Below are positions 9,209-18,865 of a stretch of DNA of 64,000 bases, one piece after another (the first letter of the stretch is position 1; each line of letters starts with the position of its first letter). Position numbers and translations under genes: made by a program. The notes beneath the pieces are model-generated. The model was not told the origin of the DNA. It saw only the letters and a program-made list of their open reading frames with translations, and searched no databases. The DNA is from Pandoraea anhela (lineage in GTDB: Bacteria > Pseudomonadota > Gammaproteobacteria > Burkholderiales > Burkholderiaceae), in assembly GCF_902459655.1 (NCBI RefSeq), contig NZ_CABPSB010000002.1:248001-312000 (forward strand), written 5' to 3'.

Positions 9209-9439
9209 GCAAACTCCTTTTTGTCGTCGACGGGCCGAACATCGTCGGTCCCTGTCTGCCGATTCGTCGCAGACTTCGTGCGGCGACATGCCACACAGGA
9301 CGTGAACGGCCATTGTAGTCGCGTGCCGTGCAACGCGTGAGGCGACGCCGTGATATCGGCCATTTGCGCGATGCGGCAGAGTGTCGCATCGTCGCGCGAC
9401 GCCGGATGGCGCGCGACCCGGACTTGGTACACTTGTCGT

Positions 9440-10708
9440 ATGACTCATTTTCCCATCGAGCGAACCAACGTCGTTCAGCTTTTCTGGCTGCGCTGTCTGG
9501 CCATCGTCGGCCAGCTGGCCACCATTGGTGTCGCCCAACTCTGGCTCGGCGTGCGCCTGCCGCTGGAGCCCATGCTCACCATCGTCGCGCTGGAGGTGCT
9601 GTTCAACGTGCTCACCTGGGTGCGTGCGCGACGCGGCGTCGAACGGGCCAAGCGCCGGACCGATCTCGATCTGATGAGCCAGTTGCTCGTGGATCTGGCC
9701 GCGCTCACCGCACTGCTGTTCTTCTCCGGCGGTGCGACCAATCCCTTCGTCTCGCTGTTCCTGCCGGGGCTGGCGATTGCCGCCGCCGTGCTGCCGTGGC
9801 GCAACGCGTCGCAACTCGCGCTGCTCTCGCTGGTCGCCTACGGCGCACTGAACTTCCAGTACGTGCCGCTCGATCTCGCCGATCCGGGCAACCTGCTACG
9901 TCTGCATCTTGCCGGGATGTGGGTGAACTTCGTCGTCAGCGTGCTTGTGATCGCGTGGTTCGTGTCGCGCATGTCGCGCGCGCTGCGCGCACGCGACGCG
10001 CAGCTCGCCCGCGCCGAACAGCGTCTGCTGCGCGATGAGCGAATGGCTGCGCTCGGCGCACAGGCCGCGAGCGTGGCGCATGAACTCGGCACGCCGCTCT
10101 CGACGATGGCCGTGGTGGTCGGTGAATTGCGCAGCGAAAGTCTGGGCAACAGCGCGCTCAAGCCCTTCGAGCCGGACCTTCAGACACTGGAGCAGCAGAT
10201 TGCGTTGTGCAAGAGCGCCATCGGCCACGTGCAGACGCGCGCGGCCGCCCCGGTGCGTCAGCCGCTGGCCGAGTGGCTACCGGCGTTCACCACACAGTGG
10301 CGACTGCGCCATCCGCAGGTCCAGTTCCAATTGCGCGTGCCGCCCGAGCTGACGGCGCGCATCGAAGACACCGTACAGGTCGGCCAGATCCTGACCATCC
10401 TGCTCGACAACGCGGCGTACTTCAGTCCCTCGTCGGTCACGCTCGACGTGGCCGTCGCCGCCGAGGACGTACGCTTCACCGTTTGCGACGAGGGCCCCGG
10501 CATGACAGCCGAGCTTCGCGCGCGTCTTGGCAACTCCCCTGTGATGAGCACACACGGCGGGCACGGCATGGGCCTGTATCTCGCCTTCGCCAGCGCGCAA
10601 CGGCTCGGCGGCGACATCGCCCTCACCCCCAACACGCCGCAAGGCACGCGCGCCGAACTGCGCCTGCCGCTGGCCACCTTCTTCTTCGGTTCGCGGAGTC
10701 AGACATGA
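9440..10708 (+). CDS. regB: Redox-sensing histidine kinase, RegB/PrrB/RoxS family
   Basis: Inner-membrane sensor kinase of a global redox two-component system. 422 residues from the ATG at 9440. Six hydrophobic segments fill the first ~175 residues. The heptapeptide GGATNPF (98-104) matches the GGxxNPF quinone-binding motif of RegB. The H-box is AHELGTPLS with H214; the ATP domain shows LLDNAAYFSP (N-box), DEGPGM (G1) and GGHGMGL (G2). I see no Cys between the last membrane helix and the H-box, where RegB has its redox-active Cys, so sensing here would rest on the quinone site. It overlaps the response regulator gene by ATGA. Confidence 0.92.
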   Translation: MTHFPIERTNVVQLFWLRCLAIVGQLATIGVAQLWLGVRLPLEPMLTIVALEVLFNVLTWVRARRGVERAKRRTDLDLMSQLLVDLAALTALLFFSGGATNPFVSLFLPGLAIAAAVLPWRNASQLALLSLVAYGALNFQYVPLDLADPGNLLRLHLAGMWVNFVVSVLVIAWFVSRMSRALRARDAQLARAEQRLLRDERMAALGAQAASVAHELGTPLSTMAVVVGELRSESLGNSALKPFEPDLQTLEQQIALCKSAIGHVQTRAAAPVRQPLAEWLPAFTTQWRLRHPQVQFQLRVPPELTARIEDTVQVGQILTILLDNAAYFSPSSVTLDVAVAAEDVRFTVCDEGPGMTAELRARLGNSPVMSTHGGHGMGLYLAFASAQRLGGDIALTPNTPQGTRAELRLPLATFFFGSRSQT

Positions 10709-11247
10709 ACGCCTCCCACTTCCTTCTCATCGACGACGATGTCGTCTTCGCCGAAACGCTCGCCCGCGCGCTGACACGTCGCGGTTACGACGTGCAGATC
10801 GCCGCCGACAGTGCGGCCGCGCTGCTCGCCGCGCGCACGCGGCAATTCGATCTGATCTCCGTCGACCTGCATCTGGGTCACGACTCGGGACTGCCGCTCA
10901 TCGCGCCGCTGCGGGCGCTGCAACCGAAAGCGCGCATGCTGGTGCTCACCGGTTACGCGAGCATTGCCACGGCCGTGCAGGCCGTCAAGGACGGCGCGGA
11001 CAACTATCTCGCCAAACCGGCCAACGCCGACACCATCCTGGCCTCGTTGCGTAGCGACGCCAGCGAAGCGCAAGCCGACGAGGCCATCGAAAACCCGTCG
11101 CCGCTGTCGGTGGCGCGACTGGAATGGGAACACATCCAACGTGTGCTGGCCGAACACAACGGCAACATCTCCGCCACGGCGCGCGCACTGAACATGCATC
11201 GCCGCACATTGCAGCGCAAGTTGCTCAAGCGCCCGGTCAAGCAGTAA
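10705..11247 (+). CDS. regA: Response regulator, RegA/PrrA/RoxR family
   Basis: Cytoplasmic partner of the upstream sensor kinase. 180 residues: a receiver domain with the acidic pocket D10-D12, phospho-acceptor D54 (SVDLHLG), LTGYAS and AKPAN, then a short linker and a Fis-type helix-turn-helix at the C-terminus (GNISATARALNMHRRTLQRK), essentially the invariant RegA recognition helix. The start codon overlaps the regB stop. RegA proteins act as global activators and repressors of redox-responsive genes. It ends 64 bp before a bidirectional terminator shared with hslU. Confidence 0.94.
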   Translation: MNASHFLLIDDDVVFAETLARALTRRGYDVQIAADSAAALLAARTRQFDLISVDLHLGHDSGLPLIAPLRALQPKARMLVLTGYASIATAVQAVKDGADNYLAKPANADTILASLRSDASEAQADEAIENPSPLSVARLEWEHIQRVLAEHNGNISATARALNMHRRTLQRKLLKRPVKQ

Positions 11248-11314
11248 CGATGCAGCGGCGGGTGTCGCTGCGGTGACAGCCCACAACACCGCCGCACGCA
11301 ACGATGGACGAAAA

Positions 11315-11336
11315 AAAGGCCCCCGAGGGGGCCTTT
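11315..11336. terminator. Bidirectional rho-independent terminator between regA and hslU
   Basis: Arms AAAGGCCCCC (11315-11324) and GGGGGCCTTT (11327-11336) with loop GA. A-run to the left and T residues to the right let it work for both convergent genes. Confidence 0.9.
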
Positions 11337-11362
11337 CTCATGTCGCGATGTAACTCACGCCA

Positions 11363-12721
11363 TCACAGCACATAGCGCGACAGATCTTCGTTCTGCGCCA
11401 CTTCTTCGAGGAAGCGGTTCACGTAATCGGCGTTGATCGTGACGACTTCGCTGGACTGCTTGCCCGCGCTGTACGAAATGTCTTCGAGCAGCTTTTCGAT
11501 GACCGTGTACAGACGCCGCGCACCGATGTTCTCCGTCTTCTCGTTGACCGAGTAAGCGATTTCCGCAAGACGCTTGATGCCGTCCGGTGCGAATTCGAGC
11601 GTCACGTCTTCGGTAGCGAGCAACGCCTGATACTGCTTGACGAGGCTGGCGTCCGTCTGCGTGAGAATCGCTTCAAAGTCCTCGACCGACAGCGATTCGA
11701 GTTCGACACGAATCGGGAAGCGGCCTTGCAGTTCCGGAATCAGATCGCTCGGCTTGGCCAGATGGAACGCTCCGCTCGCGATGAACAGAATGTGGTCCGT
11801 CTTGATCATGCCGAACTTCGTGCTCACGGTCGTGCCTTCGACCAGCGGCAGCAGATCGCGCTGCACGCCCTGACGCGACACGTCGCCGCCACCCACTTCG
11901 CTGCGCGTGGCGATCTTGTCGATTTCGTCGAGGAACACGATGCCGTTTTGCTCGACGTTACGCAGGGCCAGTTGCTTGACCTCTTCGTCGTTGAGCATCT
12001 TCGACGCTTCTTCGTCCGTCAGGATCTTGAGCGCGTCCTTGATCTTGAGCTTCTGACGCTTCTTCTTCTGGTTGCCCAGATTCGCGAACATGCCCTTGAT
12101 CTGCTCGGTCATCTCTTCCATGCCCGGCGGCCCCATGATTTCCATGCCCTGTGCCGGGATTTCGACTTCGAGTTCGATTTCCTTGTCGTCGAGCGCGCCT
12201 TCGCGCAGACGCTTGCGGAAGGTCTGACGCGTCGCGTTGTCCTCACCGCTCGGCTCGGCTTCGTGCGATGCCGAACCGAAACGGATGTCGCGCGACGATT
12301 CGCGGCCAGTCGGCAGCAACAGATCGAGAATGCGATCCTCGGCGCGATCTTCGGCCTTGGTGCGCACCTTCTTCATTTCGGCTTCGCGCGTTTGCTTGAT
12401 GGCGATTTCCGCCAGGTCGCGCACGATACTGTCCACGTCGCGGCCCACATAGCCGACTTCGGTGAACTTCGTCGCCTCGACCTTGATGAACGGCGCGTCG
12501 GCCAGCTTGGCCAGACGTCGGGCGATCTCGGTCTTGCCGACGCCGGTCGGTCCGATCATCAGAATGTTCTTCGGCGTGATTTCCTGACGCAGGGGCTCGG
12601 CCACCTGCTGACGGCGCCAGCGATTGCGCAACGCCACCGCGACGGCCTTCTTGGCCTTGTGCTGGCCGATGATGCGTTTGTCGAGTTCGGAAACGATCTC
12701 GGAGGGGGTCATATGGGTCAT
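11363..12721 (-). CDS. hslU: ATP-dependent protease ATPase subunit HslU
   Basis: AAA+ unfoldase that forms hexamers feeding substrates to the HslV peptidase in the cytoplasm. 452 residues from the ATG at 12721 ([15 protein letters not shown]), the start that matches the family; an extension to 12748 is possible but unneeded. Walker [10 protein letters not shown] at 57-65, Walker [10 protein letters not shown], sensor arginine region and a C-terminal tail ending LSRYVL, which docks into HslV. The central I-domain ([18 protein letters not shown]) is present. Follows hslV by 160 bp; both belong to the heat-shock regulon in proteobacteria. Confidence 0.97.
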   Translation of the reverse strand: MTHMTPSEIVSELDKRIIGQHKAKKAVAVALRNRWRRQQVAEPLRQEITPKNILMIGPTGVGKTEIARRLAKLADAPFIKVEATKFTEVGYVGRDVDSIVRDLAEIAIKQTREAEMKKVRTKAEDRAEDRILDLLLPTGRESSRDIRFGSASHEAEPSGEDNATRQTFRKRLREGALDDKEIELEVEIPAQGMEIMGPPGMEEMTEQIKGMFANLGNQKKKRQKLKIKDALKILTDEEASKMLNDEEVKQLALRNVEQNGIVFLDEIDKIATRSEVGGGDVSRQGVQRDLLPLVEGTTVSTKFGMIKTDHILFIASGAFHLAKPSDLIPELQGRFPIRVELESLSVEDFEAILTQTDASLVKQYQALLATEDVTLEFAPDGIKRLAEIAYSVNEKTENIGARRLYTVIEKLLEDISYSAGKQSSEVVTINADYVNRFLEEVAQNEDLSRYVL

Positions 12722-12881
12722 GACGTTCGCCAGATTAGGGGTTCGCAAAGCGGGTGACGCCCGGCCGGTCGGCTGTCGTTGTCCCGATCAGCCGCCGGCC
12801 GGCAATCGCGCCACAGGAGTCCACCTGCCGGGGCGCGCGCGTCGTCCGTCGATGTTCGTCGATCTTCGTCGATGGTCTTGT

Positions 12882-13433
12882 TTACTTCACTGCCTTCGGC
12901 GGCAGCGATTCGATGATGTGATTGCCGTTCGTGTAGATGCACATTTCGCCCGCGATCGTCAGCGCTTTCTTGACGATTTCCGCCGGCGTGAGGTCGGTGT
13001 TCTCGACCAGTGCGCGTGCGGCGGCCTGTGCGTAAGATCCGCCCGAACCGATGGCGGCGACGCCGCCTTCCGGATCGAGCACATCGCCGTTACCGGTAAT
13101 GACCAGCGTGGTTTCCGCGTCCGCGACGATCATCATCGCTTCGAGACGGCGCAGCATGCGGTCCGTGCGCCAGTCCTTGGCGAGTTCGACCGCAGAACGC
13201 GTGAGATGCCCCTGATGCTTCTGAAGCTTCGCCTCGAAACGATCAAGCAACGAGAAGGCGTCTGCCGTGGCGCCGGCGAAACCGACCATGACCTTGCCGT
13301 CATAGATCGTACGCACCTTGCGCGCCGTGCCCTTCATCACGATGTTGCCGAGCGTGACCTGTCCGTCACCGCCGAGCGCGACCTGATCGCCGCGCCGAAC
13401 GGAGACGATAGTGGTGCCGTGATATTGCTCCAT
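12882..13433 (-). CDS. hslV: ATP-dependent protease peptidase subunit HslV
   Basis: Threonine peptidase forming the proteolytic core with HslU. 183 residues from the ATG at 13433, preceded by AAAAGGAACAG. The mature protein should start at T7 of [15 protein letters not shown], so a six-residue propeptide is removed; in E. coli only Met is removed. Other family marks: [32 protein letters not shown] and [14 protein letters not shown]. Upstream sequence contains a heat-shock-like promoter candidate. A longer frame to 13550 is not supported. Confidence 0.97.
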   Translation of the reverse strand: MEQYHGTTIVSVRRGDQVALGGDGQVTLGNIVMKGTARKVRTIYDGKVMVGFAGATADAFSLLDRFEAKLQKHQGHLTRSAVELAKDWRTDRMLRRLEAMMIVADAETTLVITGNGDVLDPEGGVAAIGSGGSYAQAAARALVENTDLTPAEIVKKALTIAGEMCIYTNGNHIIESLPPKAVK

Positions 13434-13553
13434 GCCTGTTCCTTTTCGGGGGGCGACGTGCGCCCCGTAACGATTGGCCCGGACATCGCACGCATCGTCT
13501 CCGTCGATCATCAAGACGGGGAAGGCGCACCCTGCCGGGCGAGACGTCACTGT

Positions 13554-13580
13554 AGTTTAGGGCAATCGAAAGAATATCAA
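13554..13580 (-). promoter_or_regulatory. Candidate hslV promoter
   Basis: On the minus strand CTTGATA followed after about 12 nt by CCCTAAACT resembles a sigma-32 promoter (CTTGAAA, CCCCAT-T); the same bases give a sigma-70 reading TTGATA / TAAACT with 15-nt spacing. It lies 121 bp before the hslV ATG. The remainder of 13434-13774 shows no gene. Confidence 0.4.
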
Positions 13581-13774
13581 GGGGCGTCGACGGCGTCGCA
13601 CAAGACTCGCCGCCGACCGCCCGGCCGATGCCCTGTCCCGCAACGGAACCTGTGGCATGGAGGGTGGCATTCGCGCGGCATTGCACCGCGCGAACGAGAG
13701 GATGCGGGGCAATTTCTCGGAAATCGCCCCGTTTTTGCGGCATATCGGAGATGCCCGGCAGAGAATCGGACCGC

Positions 13775-15958
13775 TCAGAACGTGGTGCGCAATCCCACCC
13801 GTACCGCACGACCGCCTTGCGGCGCAATGTCGCGCAGCACCGAACTCGCCAGACGCACTTCCTGATTGGTCAGGTTCTCGCCCTTCAGATAGGCGAGCCA
13901 CTGCGCGCCACCCGCCTTGAACTGATACGTGAGCGCGGCGCCGAGCGTGGTATAGCCGTTCGTCGTCAGATCGTTCGCGGGCACGCGTGCCTGATGGCTT
14001 GCGTGGACCATTTCGAGACGCGCGCCCCAGTGTCCGAGGCCGTAGACCAGCGCGGCCGTCAACCGCAGCGGCGCGATGCGCGGCAGCGGCTCGCCCGTGT
14101 CGCGATTACGCCCGATGGTGTAGTCGCCTCGCAGTTCGACGTCGAGATTGCCGTAGCCCTGCCAGACACGCGCGCGGCCTTCCGCCTCGAACCCGTAAAG
14201 ATCCGCAGGCACACCGGCGTACTGATAAACCGGCAGCGGCTTGTCTTCGCCGTCGACCGTGCGACCGGTGTTGTTCAGCGCCAGGAAGTTGGAGAAGCGG
14301 CTAAAGAACACGCCGACGCTGCCCTTGTTCGGTCCGTTCTCGTAACGCAATGAAAGGTCCGTCGAGAAGGCCTTTTCCAGCTTGGCCTGGGGATCGCCGA
14401 TCTCGAAGACGCCGGTCGCGAGGTGCGGACCGTTCGCGTACAACTCGTAGAAGGTCGGCGCGCGCTCGGTGTAGGCGGTGTTCAGCGCCACGGACCATGC
14501 CGGGGCCAGCGCGAACACGGCGCCTGCCGAAACGCTGCCCGGCGTGAAGTTGCGCGACGGCAAATTATCGAAACGCTCGTTACCGCCCGCGCTCGGCTTC
14601 ACGCTGGAATGCTCGATGCGCGCGCCGAACGACAGCTTCACCGCCTGATTGACGGCCCACTCTTCGAGCGCGAACAGCGCCACGTTGGTGGTGTCGCTCT
14701 TCGGCACGAACGCTTCTTCGCCCAGGGCTGAGAACGTGTTCTGCGAGAACTGCACGCCCACGGCGCCTTCGAGCGGCCCGATCCGGGCGTGACGCGCCTC
14801 GATCCGTCCTTCGTATCCGTGGTTCTTGAACGTCGTGCCCGTCTGGCCGTTCTCGATTTCCTTGTGCTCGTAGTCGGTGTACCCGAAGTTGAACTTGAAC
14901 GCCGTGAACGGGCCGCTCAGGTTGCGCACTTCACTGGCCAGGGCGAGACGCTGCTGACGCAACCGGATGCGTGTGTTTTCTTCGGCGACGGTGCCGTAGT
15001 CGGAGTCGTAACCGGAGTAGGACAACCCTGCGTATCCGTCGGCCCATGTCCACGATGCCCCGGCGGCGGCACCGCTCGTCTGCCCGTCGCTGTTGGGCAG
15101 CGTGCCCGACGGTTGCGGCACGTCTTCGCCGTCGCGCGCGCGTTGTTGCGCCGAACGGGCGAAGCCGGGAATGCGCAGGTCGGCGCTCTTGCGCGCAAAA
15201 CCGTCGACGTGGAATGCGAACTGGCCATTGCCGAATTCGAGTTGCGCCGCGCCGGCGCGCTCGCGATTGGCGCCGCCGTAGCTGACGTCCGTCGCCCCGG
15301 AAACGCCCGTGAGCGACTCGCGCGGAATGCGGTTGTCGATGGTGTTGACCACACCGCCGACGGCATTGCCGCCATACAGCAACGCCGCAGGGCCGCGCAC
15401 GATTTCCACGCGCTCGATGCTCAGCGGATCCTGCGCCACGGCGTGGTCGTACGAGAGCGACGAAGCGTCGAGCGATGCCGTGCCGTTTTGCAGCACGCGA
15501 ATGCGGTCGCCGTCGAGGCCACGAATGATCGGACGGCTGACGTTCGGACCATACGAGGTGGCCGAGACGCCCGGCAGGCCATCGAGGGTCTCGCCGAGCG
15601 TGGTCGAGCGACGCAGCGCCAGAGCGCGGCCGTCGAGTTCGGTGATGGGCGCGGCGAGTTCGGCCGCGGCGCGCCCGAGCGGGTTGCCCGTCACGAACGT
15701 CACCGGCAGCGCGGTATCCGCAGCGACGGCTGCAACGGGTGCGGTGGGTGCGGCAGGCGTGGCCGTGGACTGGGCGGGCGCGTCTTCGGCGGCCTGCGCC
15801 GACAGACTGGTCATTGCGAAGGCGCTGAACGTGAGCGCCGCCGCGAGCGGCAGCGGAGCAAGCAATGGCAACGGGCGGCGAAGGCGCGAGCGAGCGGCCG
15901 GGAGGTCAGGGGTGAGCGAGCGCGTCGCGTGTGCGGCGACGAAAGCGGGAGAGGCCAT
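13775..15958 (-). CDS. TonB-dependent outer-membrane receptor, probable zinc uptake (ZnuD-like)
   Basis: Outer-membrane beta-barrel importer energised by TonB. 727 residues with a long N-terminal leader (hydrophobic core LPLLAPLPLAAALTFSAF) before the plug. Plug landmarks: GLPGVSATSYGPNVSRPIIR, DGDRIRVLQNG, IERVEIVRGPAALLYGG and GGVVNTIDNRIP; the barrel ends in the canonical aromatic Phe (VGLRTTF). Alternative starts within the leader are possible. It lies downstream of a small His-rich membrane protein preceded by a Zur-type palindrome, near a COG0523 GTPase and a Zur-like regulator. Zinc as substrate is inferred from that context and from ZnuD resemblance; another metal is not excluded. Confidence 0.82.
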   Translation of the reverse strand: MASPAFVAAHATRSLTPDLPAARSRLRRPLPLLAPLPLAAALTFSAFAMTSLSAQAAEDAPAQSTATPAAPTAPVAAVAADTALPVTFVTGNPLGRAAAELAAPITELDGRALALRRSTTLGETLDGLPGVSATSYGPNVSRPIIRGLDGDRIRVLQNGTASLDASSLSYDHAVAQDPLSIERVEIVRGPAALLYGGNAVGGVVNTIDNRIPRESLTGVSGATDVSYGGANRERAGAAQLEFGNGQFAFHVDGFARKSADLRIPGFARSAQQRARDGEDVPQPSGTLPNSDGQTSGAAAGASWTWADGYAGLSYSGYDSDYGTVAEENTRIRLRQQRLALASEVRNLSGPFTAFKFNFGYTDYEHKEIENGQTGTTFKNHGYEGRIEARHARIGPLEGAVGVQFSQNTFSALGEEAFVPKSDTTNVALFALEEWAVNQAVKLSFGARIEHSSVKPSAGGNERFDNLPSRNFTPGSVSAGAVFALAPAWSVALNTAYTERAPTFYELYANGPHLATGVFEIGDPQAKLEKAFSTDLSLRYENGPNKGSVGVFFSRFSNFLALNNTGRTVDGEDKPLPVYQYAGVPADLYGFEAEGRARVWQGYGNLDVELRGDYTIGRNRDTGEPLPRIAPLRLTAALVYGLGHWGARLEMVHASHQARVPANDLTTNGYTTLGAALTYQFKAGGAQWLAYLKGENLTNQEVRLASSVLRDIAPQGGRAVRVGLRTTF

Positions 15959-16168
15959 GGTTGTTTCTTATCGGTCTGATGAGCGCGGGCGCACACGTCC
16001 TCGGACGGTGCAGGAATGCCCGTAAATCGGCACGAACGCGTGCACGGCGACACGCCGACATGGCAGGCAGACGCTGGCCGGCAACGGGCGAAAGGCCCAC
16101 CGGCGCGGTGCGCACGTCAGAGCGAGTGCTGGCAAAGATTCGTGGAAAACGTCGGAGACGTTGAAGCG

Positions 16169-16744
16169 TCAGACCGCGACCGGCGGCGCGCGGGAATCGA
16201 AGGGCAGGAGGACGGCGCTCGCGTGACTGCGCCCGTTGGCGCGCAGCGGCGCCTGCGTCGTGTCGGCAGCGCTCGTCCACTGGAGCATCGCCACGGCCAT
16301 GGCCGCCGCGAGTGTCGCCCCCTCGAAAAGATGGCAGTGGTGGTGATGGGTGCCGAAGCCGGTGTGGGTCGCACGCGCGGATTGCACGGACCAGTCGGCG
16401 GCGATCGCGGCGTCCGATTCGGCATCGATGGCGTCTGCGGCATCGACCTCATTGCCATCACCGGCGTCAGCAACCTGAGCGACATTCGTGACGGCGGTGG
16501 CGGTGGCGGTGGCGGTGGCGGTAGCGCCTCCCCTCGCGACCGTCGCCGTAGCAACGCGATGGGCCGCACCCCGCTGCCCCATGCCGGACAACTCGCGCGC
16601 GTGCGCGATTTCGTGCTGCAACCCCCACATCTGCACGCACAGCAAGGCGGCGATGAGCCACGCCACCCAGCCGCTGCGTCCACGCCCGAGCGGCGCACGC
16701 GAGCGCGCACGCCATGGGCGGAAAGCGGAATCGATGGACGGCAT
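16169..16744 (-). CDS. Small histidine-rich membrane protein, DUF2946-like
   Basis: 191 residues from the ATG at 16744. A transmembrane segment (GWVAWLIAALLCVQMWGL, about 19-36) is followed by HEIAHA, then a Thr-Ala repeat encoded by five GGCGGT units (16493-16522). A cluster GTHHHHCHLFEG precedes a second hydrophobic stretch (ATLAAAMAVAML). Small proteins of this type occur beside metal receptors; the His/Cys cluster suggests transient metal binding. It is the first gene after a perfect 19-bp palindrome placed 12 bp before its start, and the TonB receptor follows 210 bp later. Function is unknown; metal handling is inference. Confidence 0.65.
   Translation of the reverse strand: MPSIDSAFRPWRARSRAPLGRGRSGWVAWLIAALLCVQMWGLQHEIAHARELSGMGQRGAAHRVATATVARGGATATATATATAVTNVAQVADAGDGNEVDAADAIDAESDAAIAADWSVQSARATHTGFGTHHHHCHLFEGATLAAAMAVAMLQWTSAADTTQAPLRANGRSHASAVLLPFDSRAPPVAV
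16493..16522. repeat. Five copies of hexamer GGCGGT inside a coding region
   Basis: In-frame 6-bp repeat encoding alternating Thr-Ala on the minus strand in the His-rich membrane protein gene. Copy-number change would alter linker length, not frame. Confidence 0.95.
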
Positions 16745-16755
16745 GGATGACTCGA

Positions 16756-16774
16756 ATTGCAACTGAGTTGCAAT
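16756..16774. promoter_or_regulatory. Candidate Zur operator before the His-rich protein / TonB receptor genes
   Basis: Perfect 19-bp palindrome ATTGCAACTGAGTTGCAAT: 9-bp arms around a central G. It lies 12 bp upstream of the 16744 start, so a bound repressor would cover the initiation region. A 15-of-19 match lies before the zur-like gene at 19546-19564, which supports one shared regulator. Confidence 0.65.
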
Positions 16775-16975
16775 CTTGCCATAAAGCGGCACTTGCCGCG
16801 AGCCTGGCGTAGCGTTGCGCGCAGGCGACAGTCCGGGCCGGTCGAGGCGCGGCCGACCGGTCGGCGTCGGGAAAAAACAAAAAAGAAACAAAAAAGGCAT
16901 GCCGGGAAGACATGCCTTCGATCAACCGAGGCACCCGATCGCCGCCACCGTGCGGTATCGGGTCCGTGCCGTCAA

Positions 16976-17650
16976 TCAGTCGCCGAACAGCTTCTGACGC
17001 AGCTCACGACGCTCCTGAGCTTCGAGCGAGAGCGTTGCCGTCGGACGGGCGAGCAGACGCGGCACGCCGATCGGCTCGCCGGTCTCTTCGCACCAGCCGT
17101 AGTCGCCCGATTCGATGCGGGCGAGCGACTGTTGCACCTTCTTCAGGAGCTTGCGTTCGCGATCGCGGGTGCGCAGCTCCAGAGCGTGCTCCTCTTCGAT
17201 CGTGGCGCGGTCGGCCGGATCCGGAACGAGGATGGTTTCCCGCAGATTCTCGGTCGTCTGACCGGCGTTACGCAGAATTTCGGCCTGCAGTTCTTCCAGA
17301 CGATTCTTGAAGAAGTCGAGTTGAGCCTGATTCATATAGTCCTTGTCGGACATCTTCAGAATTTCGGCCTCGGTCAAAAGTCGTTGCTTGCTCATGGGTT
17401 TCTGTGGCGTCTCTTTCGGATGATCCGGCGATGCCCCTGTAGCGGGTGGCACGTCTTGCTTACCGGCAATGCCGCGGGCGGCTTCTTGGGTTACTTTCCT
17501 GCCAGACGATTTGGACGGCCCCTTCTTGGCGGCGGCCTCGTCGCCCGTCTTCGATTTGCCTGCTGGAGCACGCTTGGCGCCCGCTTCCGGCACCGGTTCG
17601 GACCGGCGCGTGGGGCGTGCGGTGGCAGTCTTGCGAGAGGCGGTGGCCAT
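16976..17650 (-). CDS. dksA: RNA-polymerase-binding transcription factor DksA, zinc-finger-less type
   Basis: Secondary-channel RNA polymerase factor acting with ppGpp. The conserved part starts at an internal ATG (17395; SKQRLLTEAEILKMSDKDYM), but the frame continues to an ATG at 17650 with a better ribosome site (GGGAG), giving an extra 85 residues rich in Lys/Ala/Pro. The coiled coil carries the DPADRAT tip. The four Zn-finger Cys positions read C-x2-T-x17-S-x2-A (WCEET...LSLEA), the pattern of Pseudomonas DksA2, which works without zinc. Location between zinc genes is therefore suggestive, though this pattern may be general in betaproteobacteria. The real start is undecided. Confidence 0.88.
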   Translation of the reverse strand: MATASRKTATARPTRRSEPVPEAGAKRAPAGKSKTGDEAAAKKGPSKSSGRKVTQEAARGIAGKQDVPPATGASPDHPKETPQKPMSKQRLLTEAEILKMSDKDYMNQAQLDFFKNRLEELQAEILRNAGQTTENLRETILVPDPADRATIEEEHALELRTRDRERKLLKKVQQSLARIESGDYGWCEETGEPIGVPRLLARPTATLSLEAQERRELRQKLFGD

Positions 17651-17785
17651 GACGGTGCTCCCCTGCCTACCCCCCGGAGTGCCGCGTCAGTTCGCTGGCG
17701 GCAGTCCCAGTGGGCAGGTATTGTAACCGAATCGTTCGACAGTCCCGATTAAGGGCTTTCCCGTCACCCGATTCGGCAATTCCGC

Positions 17786-18865
17786 TCAGACCAGACAGCG
17801 TTCCAGCCCTTGCAGGATGATGTCTTTCGGCAGTTCGGCGCCAATGAACACCATTTTGGTGTTCGGCGTCTCCCCGGGTTGCCACTTCGTGCCCACGTCG
17901 CTACCCATCATCTGGTGAACGCCCTGGAACACGACCCGACGGTCGATACCGCGCATATTTAATACGCCTTTATAACGCAATAAGCGTTCGCCGTACACCT
18001 GTAGGATGCTCCCGAGGAAATCCTCCAGCTTGGCCGGATCGAAAGCCTTCTCACTGCGGAAGACGAACGACTTGATGGCGTCGTCATGGTGCGCGTGATG
18101 AGGGTGATGGTGGTGCCCATGATCGTGGCCTTCGTGGTCGCACTTGCCATGATCGTGATCGCAATGCGAATGATCGTGGTCATGGTCGTGACCGTGGTCG
18201 TGCGCGTGCTCGTCGGCGGCGAGGAAGTCCGGATCGATGTCGAGCTTGTCGTTCAGGTTGAAACCGTGAATGTCGAAGATCTGCTTGAGGTCCGCCTGAC
18301 CGAAGTCGACCACTTGCTGCGGCGCGCGCGGGTTCATGTGTGCGAGGCGATGCTTCAGGTCATCGAGCGCTTGCGGCGTGACCAGATCGGCCTTGGTGAT
18401 GAACAGACGGTCGGCGAACCCGACCTGACGCTGCACCACTTCGTGCTGATCGAGTTGCTGCTGGCCGTGCTTGGCATCGACCAGCGTGATGATGGCGTCC
18501 AGACGATAGGTGTCGGCCACTTCGTCGTCGATGAAGAACGTCTGCGCCACCGGCCCCGGGTTCGCCAGGCCGGTCGTCTCGATGACCACGCGATCGAACT
18601 GGATCGTACCGGCGTCGCGCTGGCTGTTCAGGTCGGAGAGCGCCTGCACCAGATCGCCGCGGATCGTGCAGCAGATGCAGCCGTTGCTCATTTGGACGAT
18701 CTGCTCGGCGTTGTCCTGCACGAGGATGTCGTTGTCGATGTTCTCTTCACCGAATTCGTTTTCGATGACGGCGATCTTCATGCCGTGCGCTTCGGTCAGG
18801 ATGCGCTTGAGCAGCGTGGTTTTGCCGCTGCCGAGAAAGCCGGTCAGGATGGTGACGGGGGTCAT
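17786..18865 (-). CDS. COG0523 GTPase, putative zinc metallochaperone with His-rich loop
   Basis: G3E-family P-loop GTPase. 359 residues: Walker A GFLGSGKTT (10-18), the metal-binding CxCC motif GCICC (C63, C65, C66), Walker B ETTGLANP, and ITKADL for guanine specificity. Residues roughly 215-263 are a His/Asp-rich loop with more than 20 His, before the C-terminal domain. Members under Zur control transfer zinc to client enzymes in shortage; others serve cobalt or nitrile hydratase. Neighbouring zur-like, TonB receptor and zinc-free dksA genes favour the zinc role. It ends 135 bp before dksA. Confidence 0.88.
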   Translation of the reverse strand: MTPVTILTGFLGSGKTTLLKRILTEAHGMKIAVIENEFGEENIDNDILVQDNAEQIVQMSNGCICCTIRGDLVQALSDLNSQRDAGTIQFDRVVIETTGLANPGPVAQTFFIDDEVADTYRLDAIITLVDAKHGQQQLDQHEVVQRQVGFADRLFITKADLVTPQALDDLKHRLAHMNPRAPQQVVDFGQADLKQIFDIHGFNLNDKLDIDPDFLAADEHAHDHGHDHDHDHSHCDHDHGKCDHEGHDHGHHHHPHHAHHDDAIKSFVFRSEKAFDPAKLEDFLGSILQVYGERLLRYKGVLNMRGIDRRVVFQGVHQMMGSDVGTKWQPGETPNTKMVFIGAELPKDIILQGLERCLV

